From the NCBI RefSeq assembly GCF_933775445.1, contig NW_026089450.1:248001-312000 (forward strand): a stretch of 64,000 nt of DNA. Direction: 5' to 3'. A program made the position numbers and the translations under genes. Below, piece by piece: positions 42,447 through 54,258 of the stretch. How positions within the stretch are numbered: the stretch's first letter is position 1; every line of letters begins with the position of its first letter. Origin of the DNA: Argentina anserina. Lineage: Eukaryota; Streptophyta; Magnoliopsida; Rosales; Rosaceae. The notes beneath the pieces are model-generated. The model saw only the letters and a list, made by a program, of their open reading frames with translations. It searched no databases and was not told the DNA's origin.

Positions 42447-43394
42447 GATACTCAGTTTGAAAGAAACACACTCCCACACTTGCAAAACTCTCAAATTCAA
42501 TAGAAACTCGCATCAGAAAGCCTTACAGAAAGATACTCAAACGAGAAATGAAAAGATACTCAATTGGAATTGTAAAGATACGCAAACGATGTAAAGATAC
42601 ACAATTGGAATAGTAAAGATACGCAAACGATGTAAATATACTCAGTTTGAAAGAAACACACTCCCACACTTGCAAAACTCTCAAATACAATAGAAACACG
42701 CATCAGAAGCCTTACATAAAGATACTCAAACGAGAAATGAAAAGATACACAATTGGAATAGTAAAGATACGCAAACGATGTAAAGATACTCAGTTTGAAA
42801 GAAACACACTCCCACACTTGCAAAACTCTCAAATTCAATAGAAACTCGCATCAGAAAGCCTTACAGAAAGATACTCAAACGAGAAATGAAAAGATACACA
42901 ATTGGAATAGTAAATATACGCAAACGATGTAAGATACACAATTGGAATAGTAAAGATACGCAAACGATGTAAAGATACTCAATTTGAAAGAAACATACTC
43001 CCACACTTGCAAAACTCTCAAATTCAAGAGAAACTCGCATCAGAAAGCCTTACAGAAAGATACTCAAACGAGAAATGAAGAGATACACAATTGGAATAGT
43101 AAAGATACGCAAACGATGTAAAGATACTCAATTGGAATAGTAAAGATACGCAAACGATGTAAACATGCACAATTGGAATAGTAAAGATACGCAAACGATG
43201 TAAAGATACTCAGTTTGAAAGAAACACACTCCCACACTTGGAAAACTCTCAAATTCAAGAGAAACTCGCATCAGAATGCCTTACAGAAAGATACTCAAAC
43301 GAGAAATGAAGAGATACACAATTGGAATAGTAAAGATACGCAAACGATGTAAAGATAGACAATTGGAATAGTAAAGATACGCAAACGATGTAAA
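42447..43394 (+). repeat. 948-bp tandem HOR, copy 2
   Basis: It matches 41498-42446 unit by unit. The length difference is a single-base deletion, gtaagatac for gtaaagatac, near 42931. Confidence 0.9.
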
Positions 43395-44319
43395 GATACT
43401 CAGTTTGAAAGAAACACACTCCCACACTTGCAAAACTCTCAAATACAATAGAAACTCGCATCAGAAGCCTTACAGAAAGATACTCAAATGAGAAATGAAA
43501 AGATACACAATTGGAATAGTAAATATACGCAAACGATGTAAAGATACACAATTGGAATAGTAAAGATACGCAAACGATGTAAAGATACTCAATTTGAAAG
43601 AAACACACTCCCACACTTGCAAAACTCTCAAATTCAATAGAAACTCGCATCAGAAAGCCTTACAGAAAGATACTCAAACGAGAAATGAAAAGATACTCAA
43701 TTGGAATTGTAAAGATACGCAAACGATGTAAAGATACACAATTGGAATAGTAAAGATACGCAAACGATGTAAGGATACTCAGTTTGAAATAAACACACTC
43801 CCACACTTGCAAAACTCTCAAATACAATAGAAACACGCATCAGAAGCCTTACATAAAGATACTCAAACCAGAAATGAAAAGATACATAATTCGAATTGTA
43901 ATGATACGCAAACGATGTAAAGATACCCAATTGGAATAGTAAAGATACGCAAACGATGTAAAGATACTCAGTTTGAAAGAAACACACTCCCGCACTTGCA
44001 AAACTCCTAAATTCAATAGAAACTCGCATCAGAAAGCCTTACAGAAAGATACTCAAACGAGAAATGAAAAGATACACAATTGGAACAGTAAAGATACGCA
44101 AACGATGTAAAGATACTCAGTTTGAAAGAAACACACTCCCACACTTGCAAAACTCTCAAATTCAATAGAAACTCGCATCAGAAGCCTTACAGAAAGATAC
44201 TCAAACGAGAAATGAAAAGATACACAATTGGAATAGTAAAGATACGCAAACGATGTAAAGATACACAAACGATGTAAAGATACACAATTGGAGTAGTAAA
44301 GATACGCAAACGATGTAAA
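43395..44319 (+). repeat. Bridge segment with a shortened monomer
   Basis: Units are 189, 190, 189, 149, 208. The first four match the 33713-34430 string and the 61379-62096 string. It includes AATTCGAATT at 43888. The 208-bp unit is abnormal because one of its monomers is only 19 bp (44260-44278). Confidence 0.87.
44260..44278 (+). repeat. 19-bp deleted monomer
   Basis: The sequence gatacacaaacgatgtaaa starts like A and ends like B. It equals a 41-mer with 22 bp removed, so two B-type ends follow each other without an A between them. This is the only break in strict A-B alternation that I found in the window. Confidence 0.88.
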
Positions 44320-46484
44320 GATACTCAGTTTGAAAGAAACACACTCCCAAACTTGCAAAACTCTCAAATTCAATAGAAACTCGCATCAGAAGCCTTACAG
44401 AAAGATACTCAAACGAGAAATGAAAAGATACACAATTGGAATAGTAAAGATACGCAAACGATGTAAAGATACACAATTGGAATAGTAAAGATACGCAAAC
44501 GATGTAAAGATACTCAGTTTGAAAGAAACACACTCCCACACTTGCAAAACTCTCAAATACAATAGAAACTCGCATCAGAAACCTTACAGAAAGATACTCA
44601 AACGAGAAATGAAAAGATACACAATTGGAATAGTAAAGATACGCAAACGATGTAAAGATACACAATTGGAATAGTAAAGATACGGAAACGATGTAAAGAT
44701 ACACAATTGGAATAGGAAACATACGCAAACGATGTAAAGATACTCAGTTTGAAAGAAACACACTCCCACACTTGCAAAACTCTCAAATTCAATAGAAACT
44801 CGCATCAGAAAGCCTTACAGAAAGATACTCAAACGAGAAATGAAAAGATACTCAATTGGAATTGTAAAGATACGCAAACGATGTAAAGATACACAATTGG
44901 AATAGTAAACATACGCAAACGATGTAAAGATACTCAGTTTGAAAGAAACACACTCCCACACTTGCAAAACTCTCAAATTCAATAGAAACTCGCATCAGAA
45001 AGCCTTACAGAAAGATACTCAAACGAGAAATGAAAAGATACTCAATTGGAATTGTAAAGATACGCAAACGATGTAAAGATACACAATTGGAATAGTAAAG
45101 ATACGCAAACGATGTAAAGATACTCAGTTTGAAAGAAACACACTCCCACACTTGCAATACTCTCAAATACAATAGAAACACGCATCAGAAGCCTTACATA
45201 AAGATACTCAAACGAGAAATGAAAAGATACACAATTGGAATAGTAAAGATACGCAAACGATGTAAACATACACAATTGGAATAATAAAGATACGCAAACG
45301 ATGTAAAGATACTCAGTTTCAAAGAAACACACTCCCACACTTGCAAAACTCTTAAATTCAATAGAAACTCGCATCAGAAAGCCTTACAGAAAGATACTGA
45401 AACGAGAAATGAAAAGATACATAATTGGAATAGTAAAGATACGCAAACGATGTAAAGATACACAATTGGAATAGCAAAGATACGGAAACGATGTAAAGAT
45501 ACACAATTGGAATAGTAAAGATACTCAAACGATGTAAAGATACTCAGTTTGAAAGAAACACACTCCCACACTTGCAAAACTCTCAAATACAATAGAAACT
45601 CGCATCAGAAGCCTTACAGAAAGATACTCAAATGAGAAATGAAAAGATACACAATTGGAATAGTAAATATACGCAAACGATGTAAAGATACACAATTGGA
45701 ATAGTAAAGATACGCAAACGATGTAAAGATACTCAATTTGAAAGAAACACACTCCCACACTTGCAAAACTCTCAAATTCAATAGAAACTCGCATCAGAAA
45801 GCCTTACAGAAAGATACTCAAACGAGAAATGAAAAGATAATCAATTGGAATTGTAAAGATACGCAAACGATGTAAAGATACACAATTGGAATAGTAAAGA
45901 TACGCAAACGATGTAAGGATACTCAGTTTGAAATAAACACACTCCCACACTTGCAAAACTCTCAAATACAATAGAAACACGCATCAGAAGCCTTACATAA
46001 AGATACTCAAACGAGAAATGAAAAGATACATAATTCGAATTGTAATGATACGCAAACGATGTAAAGATACCTAATTGGAATAGTAAAGATACGCAAACGA
46101 TGTAAAGATACTCAGTTTGAAAGAAACACACTCCCGCACTTGCAAAACTCCTAAATTCAATAGAAACTCGCATCAGAAACCTTACAGAAAGATACTCAAA
46201 CGAGAAATGAAAAGATACACAATTGGAATAGTAAAGATACGCAAACGATGTAAAGATACACAATTGGAATAGTAAACATACGCAAACGTTGTAAAGATAC
46301 TCAGTTTGAAAGAAACACACTCCCACACTTGCAAAACTCTCAAATTCAATAGAAACTCGCATCAGAAGCCTTACAGAAAGATACTCAAACGAGAAATGAA
46401 AAGATACACAATTGGAATAGTAAAGATACGCAAACGATGTAAAGATACACAATTGGAGTAGTAAAGATACGCAAACGATGTAAA
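44320..46484 (+). repeat. 2165-bp tandem HOR, copy 1
   Basis: Units are 189, 230, 190, 190, 189, 231, 189, 190, 189, 189, 189. Shared markers with the next copy are aataggaaac, gataatcaatt after B', taaatt with actctt in one C, cctaatt and acgttgtaaag. It contains AATTCGAATT at 46032. Confidence 0.91.
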
Positions 46485-48460
46485 GATACTCAGTTTGAAA
46501 GAAACACACTCCCAAACTTGCAAAACTCTCAAATTCAATAGAAACTCGCATCAGAAGCCTTACAGAAAGATACTCAAACGAGAAATGAAAAGATACACAA
46601 TTGGAATAGTAAAGATACGCAAACGATGTAAAGATACACAATTGGAATAGTAAAGATACGCAAACGATGTAAAGATACTCAGTTTGAAAGAAACACACTC
46701 CCACACTTGCAAAACTCTCAAATACAATAGAAACTCGCATCAGAAACCTTACAGAAAGATACTCAAACGAGAAATGAAAAGATACACAATTGGAATAGTA
46801 AAGATACGCAAACGATGTAAAGATACACAATTGGAATAGTAAAGATACGGAAACGATGTAAAGATACACAATTGGAATAGGAAACATACGCAAACGATGT
46901 AAAGATACTCAGTTTGAAAGAAACACACTCCCACACTTGCAAAACTCTCAAATTCAATAGAAACTCGCATCAGAAAGCCTTACAGAAAGATACTCAAACG
47001 AGAAATGAAAAGATACTCAATTGGAATTGTAAAGATACGCAAACGATGTAAAGATACACAATTGGAATAGTAAACATACGCAAACGATGTAAAGATACTC
47101 AGTTTGAAAGAAACACACTCCCACACTTGCAAAACTCTCAAATTCAATAGAAACTCGCATCAGAAAGCCTTACAGAAAGATACTCAAACGAGAAATGAAA
47201 AGATACTCAATTGGAATTGTAAAGATACGCAAACGATGTAAAGATACACAATTGGAATAGTAAAGATACGCAAACGATGTAAAGATACTCAGTTTGAAAG
47301 AAACACACTCCCACACTTGCAATACTCTCAAATACAATAGAAACACGCATCAGAAGCCTTACATAAAGATACTCAAACGAGAAATGAAAAGATACACAAT
47401 TGGAATAGTAAAGATACGCAAACGATGTAAACATACACAATTGGAATAATAAAGATACGCAAACGATGTAAAGATACTCAGTTTCAAAGAAACACACTCC
47501 CACACTTGCAAAACTCTTAAATTCAATAGAAACTCGCATCAGAAAGCCTTACAGAAAGATACTGAAACGAGAAATGAAAAGATACATAATTGGAATAGTA
47601 AAGATACGCAAACGATGTAAAGATACACAATTGGAATAGCAAAGATACGGAAACGATGTAAAGATACACAATTGGAATAGTAAAGATACTCAAACGATGT
47701 AAAGATACTCAGTTTGAAAGAAACACACTCCCACACTTGCAAAACTCTCAAATACAATAGAAACTCGCATCAGAAGCCTTACAGAAAGATACTCAAATGA
47801 GAAATGAAAAGATACACAATTGGAATAGTAAATATACGCAAACGATGTAAAGATACACAATTGGAATAGTAAAGATACGCAAACGATGTAAAGATACTCA
47901 ATTTGAAAGAAACACACTCCCACACTTGCAAAACTCTCAAATTCAATAGAAACTCGCATCAGAAAGCCTTACAGAAAGATACTCAAACGAGAAATGAAAA
48001 GATAATCAATTGGAATTGTAAAGATACGCAAACGATGTAAAGATACACAATTGGAATAGTAAAGATACGCAAACGATGTAAGGATACTCAGTTTGAAATA
48101 AACACACTCCCACACTTGCAAAACTCTCAAATACAATAGAAACACGCATCAGAAGCCTTACATAAAGATACTCAAACGAGAAATGAAAAGATACATAATT
48201 CGAATTGTAATGATACGCAAACGATGTAAAGATACCTAATTGGAATAGTAAAGATACGCAAACGATGTAAAGATACTCAGTTTGAAAGAAACACACTCCC
48301 GCACTTGCAAAACTCCTAAATTCAATAGAAACTCGCATCAGAAACCTTACAGAAAGATACTCAAACGAGAAATGAAAAGATACACAATTGGAATAGTAAA
48401 GATACGCAAACGATGTAAAGATACACAATTGGAATAGTAAACATACGCAAACGTTGTAAA
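46485..48460 (+). repeat. 2165-bp tandem HOR, copy 2 (partial, 10 units)
   Basis: Units are 189, 230, 190, 190, 189, 231, 189, 190, 189, 189, matching copy 1 at an offset of 2165 bp, including rare variants such as AATTCGAATT at 48197. It diverges near 48.5 kb, where a 149-bp unit follows instead of a 189-bp unit. Confidence 0.91.
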
Positions 48461-49720
48461 GATACTCAGTTTGAAAGAAACACACTCCCACACTTGCAAA
48501 ACTCTCAAATTCAATAGAAACTCGCATCAGAAAGCCTTACAGAAAGATACTCAAACGAGAAATGAAAAGATACACAATTGGAACAGTAAAGATACGCAAA
48601 CGATGTAAAGATACTCAGTTTGAAAGAAACACACTCCCACACTTGCAAAACTCTCAAATACAATAGAAACTCGCATCAGAAACCTTACAGAAAGATACTC
48701 AAACGAGAAATGAAAAGATACACAATTGGAATAGTAAAGATACGCAAACGATGTAAAGATACACAATTGGAATAGTAAAGATACGGAAACGATGTAAAGA
48801 TACACAATTGGAATAGTAAAGATACGCAAACGATGTAAAGATACTCAGTTTGAAAGAAACACACTCCCACACTTGCAAAACTCTCAAATTCAATAGAAAC
48901 TCGCATCAGAAAGCCTTACAGAAAGATACTCAAACGAGAAATAAAAAGATACTCAATTGGAATTGTAAAGATACGCAAACGATGTAAAGATACACAATTG
49001 GAATAGTAAAGATACGCAAACGATGTAAAGATATTCAGTTTGAAAGAAACACACTCCCACACTTGCAAAACTCTCAAATACAATAGAAACACGCATCAGA
49101 AGCCTTACATAAAGATACTCAAACGAGAAATGAAAAGATACTCAATTGGAATAGTAAAGATACGCAAACGAGGTAAAGATACACAATTGGAATAGTAAAG
49201 ATACGCAAACGATGTAAAGATACACAATTGGAATAGTAAAGATACGGAAACGATGTAAAGATACACAATTGGAATAGTAAAGATACGCAAACGATGTAAA
49301 GATACTTAGTTTGAAAGAAACACACTCCCACAGTTGCAAAACTCTCAAATACAATAGAAACTCGCATCAGAAGCCTTACAGAAAGATACTCAAACGAGAA
49401 ATGATAAGATACACAATTGGAATAGTAAAGATACGCAAACGATGTAAAGATACACAATTGGAATAGTAAACATACGCAAACGATGTAAAGATACACAATT
49501 GGAATAGTAAACATACGCAAACGATGTAAAGATACTCAGTTTGAAAGAAACACACTCCCACACTTGCAAAACTCTCAAATTCAATAGAAACTCGCATCAG
49601 AAAGCCTTACAGAAAGATACTCAAACGAGAAATGAAAAGATACTCAATTGGAATTGTAAAGATACGCAAACGATGTAAAGATACACAATTGGAATAGTAA
49701 AGATACGCAAACGATGTAAA
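48461..49720 (+). repeat. Segment related to 39.9-40.6 kb
   Basis: Units are 149, 230, 190, 271, 230, 190. From 48610 it repeats 39900-40590 at an offset of 8710 bp, including the gaacagtaaag monomer, aaataaaaag after B', acgaggtaaag and a C starting gatacttag with cacagttgc. Confidence 0.85.
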
Positions 49721-50289
49721 TATACTCAGTTTGAAAGAAACACACTCCCACACTTGCAATACTCTCAAATACAATAGAAACACGCATCAGAAGCCTTACA
49801 TAAAGATACTCAAACGAGAAATGAAAAGATACACAATTGGAATAGTAAAGATACGCAAACGATGTAAACATGCACAATTGGAATAGTAAAGATACGCAAA
49901 CGATGTAAAGATACTCAGTTTGAAAGAAACACACTCCCACACTTGCAAAACTCTCAAATTCAAGAGAAACTCGCATCAGAAAGCCTTACAGAAAGATACT
50001 CAAACGAGAAAAGAAGAGATACACAATTGGAATAGTAAAGATACGCAAACGATGTAAAGATAGACAATTGGAATAGTAAAGATACGCAAACGATGTAAAG
50101 ATACTCAGTTTGAAAGAAACACACTCCCACACTTGCAAAACTCTCAAATTCAATAGAAACTCGCATCAGAAAGCCTTACAGAAAGATACTCAAACGAGAA
50201 ATGAAAAGATACTCAATTGGAATTGTAAAGATACGCAAACGATGTAAAGATACACAATTGGAATAGTAAAGATACGCAAACGATGTAAA
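49721..50289 (+). repeat. 569-bp tandem HOR, copy 1 (units 189, 190, 190)
   Basis: It begins with a C module starting tatactcag and is repeated at 50290-50858. A private aagaagag near 50011 replaces aatgaagag. The related single copy lies at 41119-41687. Confidence 0.88.
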
Positions 50290-50858
50290 TATACTCAGTT
50301 TGAAAGAAACACACTCCCACACTTGCAATACTCTCAAATACAATAGAAACACGCATCAGAAGCCTTACATAAAGATACTCAAACGAGAAATGAAAAGATA
50401 CACAATTGGAATAGTAAAGATACGCAAACGATGTAAACATGCACAATTGGAATAGTAAAGATACGCAAACGATGTAAAGATACTCAGTTTGAAAGAAACA
50501 CACTCCCACACTTGCAAAACTCTCAAATTCAAGAGAAACTCGCATCAGAAAGCCTTACAGAAAGATACTCAAACGAGAAATGAAGAGATACACAATTGGA
50601 ATAGTAAAGATACGCAAACGATGTAAAGATAGACAATTGGAATAGTAAAGATACGCAAACGATGTAAAGATACTCAGTTTGAAAGAAACACACTCCCACA
50701 CTTGCAAAACTCTCAAATTCAATAGAAACTCGCATCAGAAAGCCTTACAGAAAGATACTCAAATGAGAAATGAAAAGATACTCAATTGGAATTGTAAAGA
50801 TACGCAAACGATGTAAAGATACACAATTGGAATAGTAAAGATACGCAAACGATGTAAA
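50290..50858 (+). repeat. 569-bp tandem HOR, copy 2
   Basis: This is a direct repeat of 49721-50289 with the same tatactcag start and gatagacaatt monomer. From 50479 onward it also belongs to the segment shared with 60199-61378 (offset 9720). Confidence 0.88.
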
Positions 50859-52416
50859 GGTACTCAGTTTGAAAGAAACACACTCCCACACTTGCAAAAC
50901 TCTCAAATACAATAGAAACACGCATCAGAAGCCTTACATAAAGATACTCAAACGAGAAATGAAAAGATACACAATTGGAATAGTAAAGATACGAAAACGA
51001 TGTAAAGATACACAATTGGAATAGTAAAGATACGCAAACGATGTAAAGATACTTAGTTTGAAAGAAACACACTCCCACACTTGCAAAACTCTCAAATTCA
51101 ATAGAAACTCGCATCAGAAAGCCTTACAGAAAGATACTCAAACGAGAAATGAAAACATACACAATTGGAATAGTAAATATACGCAAACGATGTAAAGATA
51201 CACAATTGGAATAGTAAAGATACGCAAACGATGTAAAGATACTCAATTTGAAAGAAACACACTCCCACAGTTGCAAAACTCTCAAATTCAAGAGAAACTC
51301 GCATCAGAAAGCCTTACAGAAAGATACTCAAACGAGAAATGAAGAGATACACAATTGGAATAGTAAAGATACGCAAACGATGTAAAGATACTCAATTGGA
51401 ATAGTAAAGATACGCAAACGATGTAAACATGCACAATTGGAATAGTAAAGATACGCAAACGATGTAAAGATACTCAGTTTGAAAGAAACACACTCCCACA
51501 CTTGCAAAACTCTCAAATTCAAGAGAAACTCGCATCAGAAAGCCTTACAGAAAGATACTCAAACGAGAAATGAAGAGATACACAATTGGAATAGTAAAGA
51601 TACGCAAACGATGTAAAGATAGACAATTGGAATAGTAAAGATACGCAAACGATGTAAAGATACTCAGTTTGAAAGAAACACACTCCCACACTTGCAAAAC
51701 TCTCAAATACAATAGAAACTCGCATCAGAAGCCTTACAGAAAGATACTCAAATGAGAAATGAAAAGATACACAATTGGAATAGTAAATATACGCAAACGA
51801 TGTAAAGATACTCAATTTGAAAGAAACACACTCCCACACTTGCAAAACTCTCAAATTCAATAGAAACTCGCATCAGAAAGCCTTACAGAAAGATACTCAA
51901 ACGAGAAATGAAAAGATACACAATTGGAATAGTAAAGATACGCAAACGATGTAAATATACTCCGTTTGAAAGAAACACACTCCCACACTTGCAAAACTCT
52001 CAAATTCAATAGAAACTCGCGTCAGAAAGCCTTACAGAAAGATACTCAAACGAGAAATGAAAAGATACACAATTGGAATAGTAAAGATACGCAAACGATG
52101 TAAAGATAAACAATTGGAATAGTAAAGATACGCAAACGATGTAAAGATACTCAGTTTGAAAGAAACACACTCCCACACTTGCAAAACTCTCAAATACAAT
52201 AGAAACTCGCATCAGAAACCTTACAGAAAGATACTCAAACGAGAAATGAAAAGATACACAATTGGAATAGTAAAGATACGCAAACGATGTAAAGATACAC
52301 AATTGGAATAGTAAAGATACGCAAACGATGTAAAGATACACAATTGGAATAGTAAAGATACGGAAACGATGTAAAGATACACAATTGGAATAGGAAACAT
52401 ACGCAAACGATGTAAA
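50859..52416 (+). repeat. Region V terminal segment
   Basis: Units are 189, 190, 231, 190, 148, 149, 190, 271. The part up to 51658 matches 60579-61378. The unit at 51659 is 41 bp shorter than its relative at 61379 (148 against 189), the loss of one monomer. Confidence 0.85.
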
Positions 52417-53662
52417 GATACTCAGTTTGAAAGAAACACACTCCCACACTTGCAAAACTCTCAAATTCAATAGAAACTCGCATCAGAAAGCCTTACAGAA
52501 AGATACTCAAACGAGAAATGAAAAGATACTCAATTGGAATTGTAAAGATACGCAAACGATGTAAAGATACACTATTGGAATAGTAAAGATACGCAAACGA
52601 TGTAAAGATACTCAGTTTGAAAGAAACACACTCCCACACTTGCAAAACTCTCAAATACAATAGAAACACGCATCAGAAGCCTTACATAAAGATACTCAAA
52701 CGAGAAATGAAAAGATACACAATTGGAATAGTAAAGATACGCAAACGATGTAAACATACACAATTGGAATAGTAAAGATACGCAAACGATGTAAAGATAC
52801 TCAGTTTGAAAGAAACACACTCCCACACTTGCAAAACTCTCGAATTCAATAGAAACTCGCATCAGAAAGCCTTACAGAAAGATACTCAAACGAGAAATGA
52901 AAAGATACACAATTGGAATAGTAAAGATACGCAAACGATGTAAAGATACTTAGTTTGAAAGAAACACACTCCCACACTTGCAAAACTCTCAAATTCAATA
53001 GAAACTCGCATCAAAAGCCTTACAGAAAGATACTCAAACGAGAAATGAAAAGATACACAATTGGAATAGTAAAGATACGCAAATGATGTAAAGATACACA
53101 ATTGTAATAGTAAAGATACGCAAACGATGTAAAGATACTCAGTTTGAAAGAAACACACTCCCACACTTACAAAACTCTCAAATTATATAGAAACTCGCAT
53201 CAGAAAGCCTTACAGAAAGATACTCAAACGAGAAATGAAAAGATACTCAATTGGAATAGTAAAGATACGCAAACGATGTAAAGATACACAATTGGAATAG
53301 TAAAGATACGCAAACGATGTAAAGATACACAATTGGAATAGAAAAGATACGCAAACGATGTAAAGATACTTAGTTTGAAAGAAACACACTCCCACACTTG
53401 CAAAACTCTCAAATTCAATAGAAATTCGCATCAGAAAGCCTTACAGAAAGATACTCAAACGAGAAATGAAAAGATACACAATTGGAATAGTAAAGATACG
53501 CAAACGATGTAAATATACTCAGATTGAAAGAAACACACTCCCACACTTACAAAACTCTCAAATTATATAGAAACTCGCATCAGAAAGCCTTACAGAAAGA
53601 TACTCAAACGAGAAATGAAAAGATACACAATTGGAATAGTAAACATACGCAAACGATGTAAA
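52417..53662 (+). repeat. Region VI opening segment
   Basis: Units are 190, 189, 149, 189, 231, 149, 149. New markers are gatacactatt in A, ctcgaattcaatag in C, catcaaaagcc, caaatgatg and acaattgtaatag. 52796-53364 resembles 62474-63042 in unit order (149, 189, 231). Confidence 0.85.
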
Positions 53663-53960
53663 GATACTCAGTTTGAAAGAAACACACTCCCACACTTGCA
53701 AAACTCTCAAATTCAATAGAAATTCGCATCAGAAAGCCTTACAGAAAGATACTCAAACGAGAAATGAAAAGATACACAATTGGAATAGTAAAGATACGCA
53801 AACGATGTAAATATACTCCGTTTGAAAGAAACACACTCCCACACTTGCAAAACTCTCAAATTCAATAGAAACTCGCGTCAGAAAGCCTTACAGAAAGATA
53901 CTCAAACGAGAAATGAAAAGATACACAATTGGAATAGTAAACATACGCAAACGATGTAAA
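53663..53960 (+). repeat. 298-bp tandem duplication, copy 1 (units 149, 149)
   Basis: The second unit starts tatactccg and has ctcgcgtcag. The pair is repeated at 53961-54258. The sister region at 57398-57695 has a single copy. Confidence 0.86.
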
Positions 53961-54258
53961 GATACTCAGTTTGAAAGAAACACACTCCCACACTTGCAAA
54001 ACTCTCAAATTCAATAGAAATTCGCATCAGAAAGCCTTACAGAAAGATACTCAAACGAGAAATGAAAAGATACACAATTGGAATAGTAAAGATACGCAAA
54101 CGATGTAAATATACTCCGTTTGAAAGAAACACACTCCCACACTTGCAAAACTCTCAAATTCAATAGAAACTCGCGTCAGAAAGCCTTACAGAAAGATACT
54201 CAAACGAGAAATGAAAAGATACACAATTGGAATAGTAAAGATACGCAAACGATGTAAA
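53961..54258 (+). repeat. 298-bp tandem duplication, copy 2
   Basis: It repeats 53663-53960 including the tatactccg and ctcgcgtcag variants. It runs straight into the 3437-bp HOR at 54110. Confidence 0.85.

Noticed and set aside
45841..46893. 350-codon minus-strand open frame, and similar ones at 34371-35027 (218 codons), 38705-39298 (197 codons), 44201-44728 (175 codons) and 48006-48527 (173 codons) as genes
   Set aside because: They are direct translations of satellite units. The same DNA is open in more than one frame, frames start and stop with 1-bp alleles of C, and no domain, signal or codon pattern supports coding. The absence of stops in the reverse-complement 41-mer explains them.
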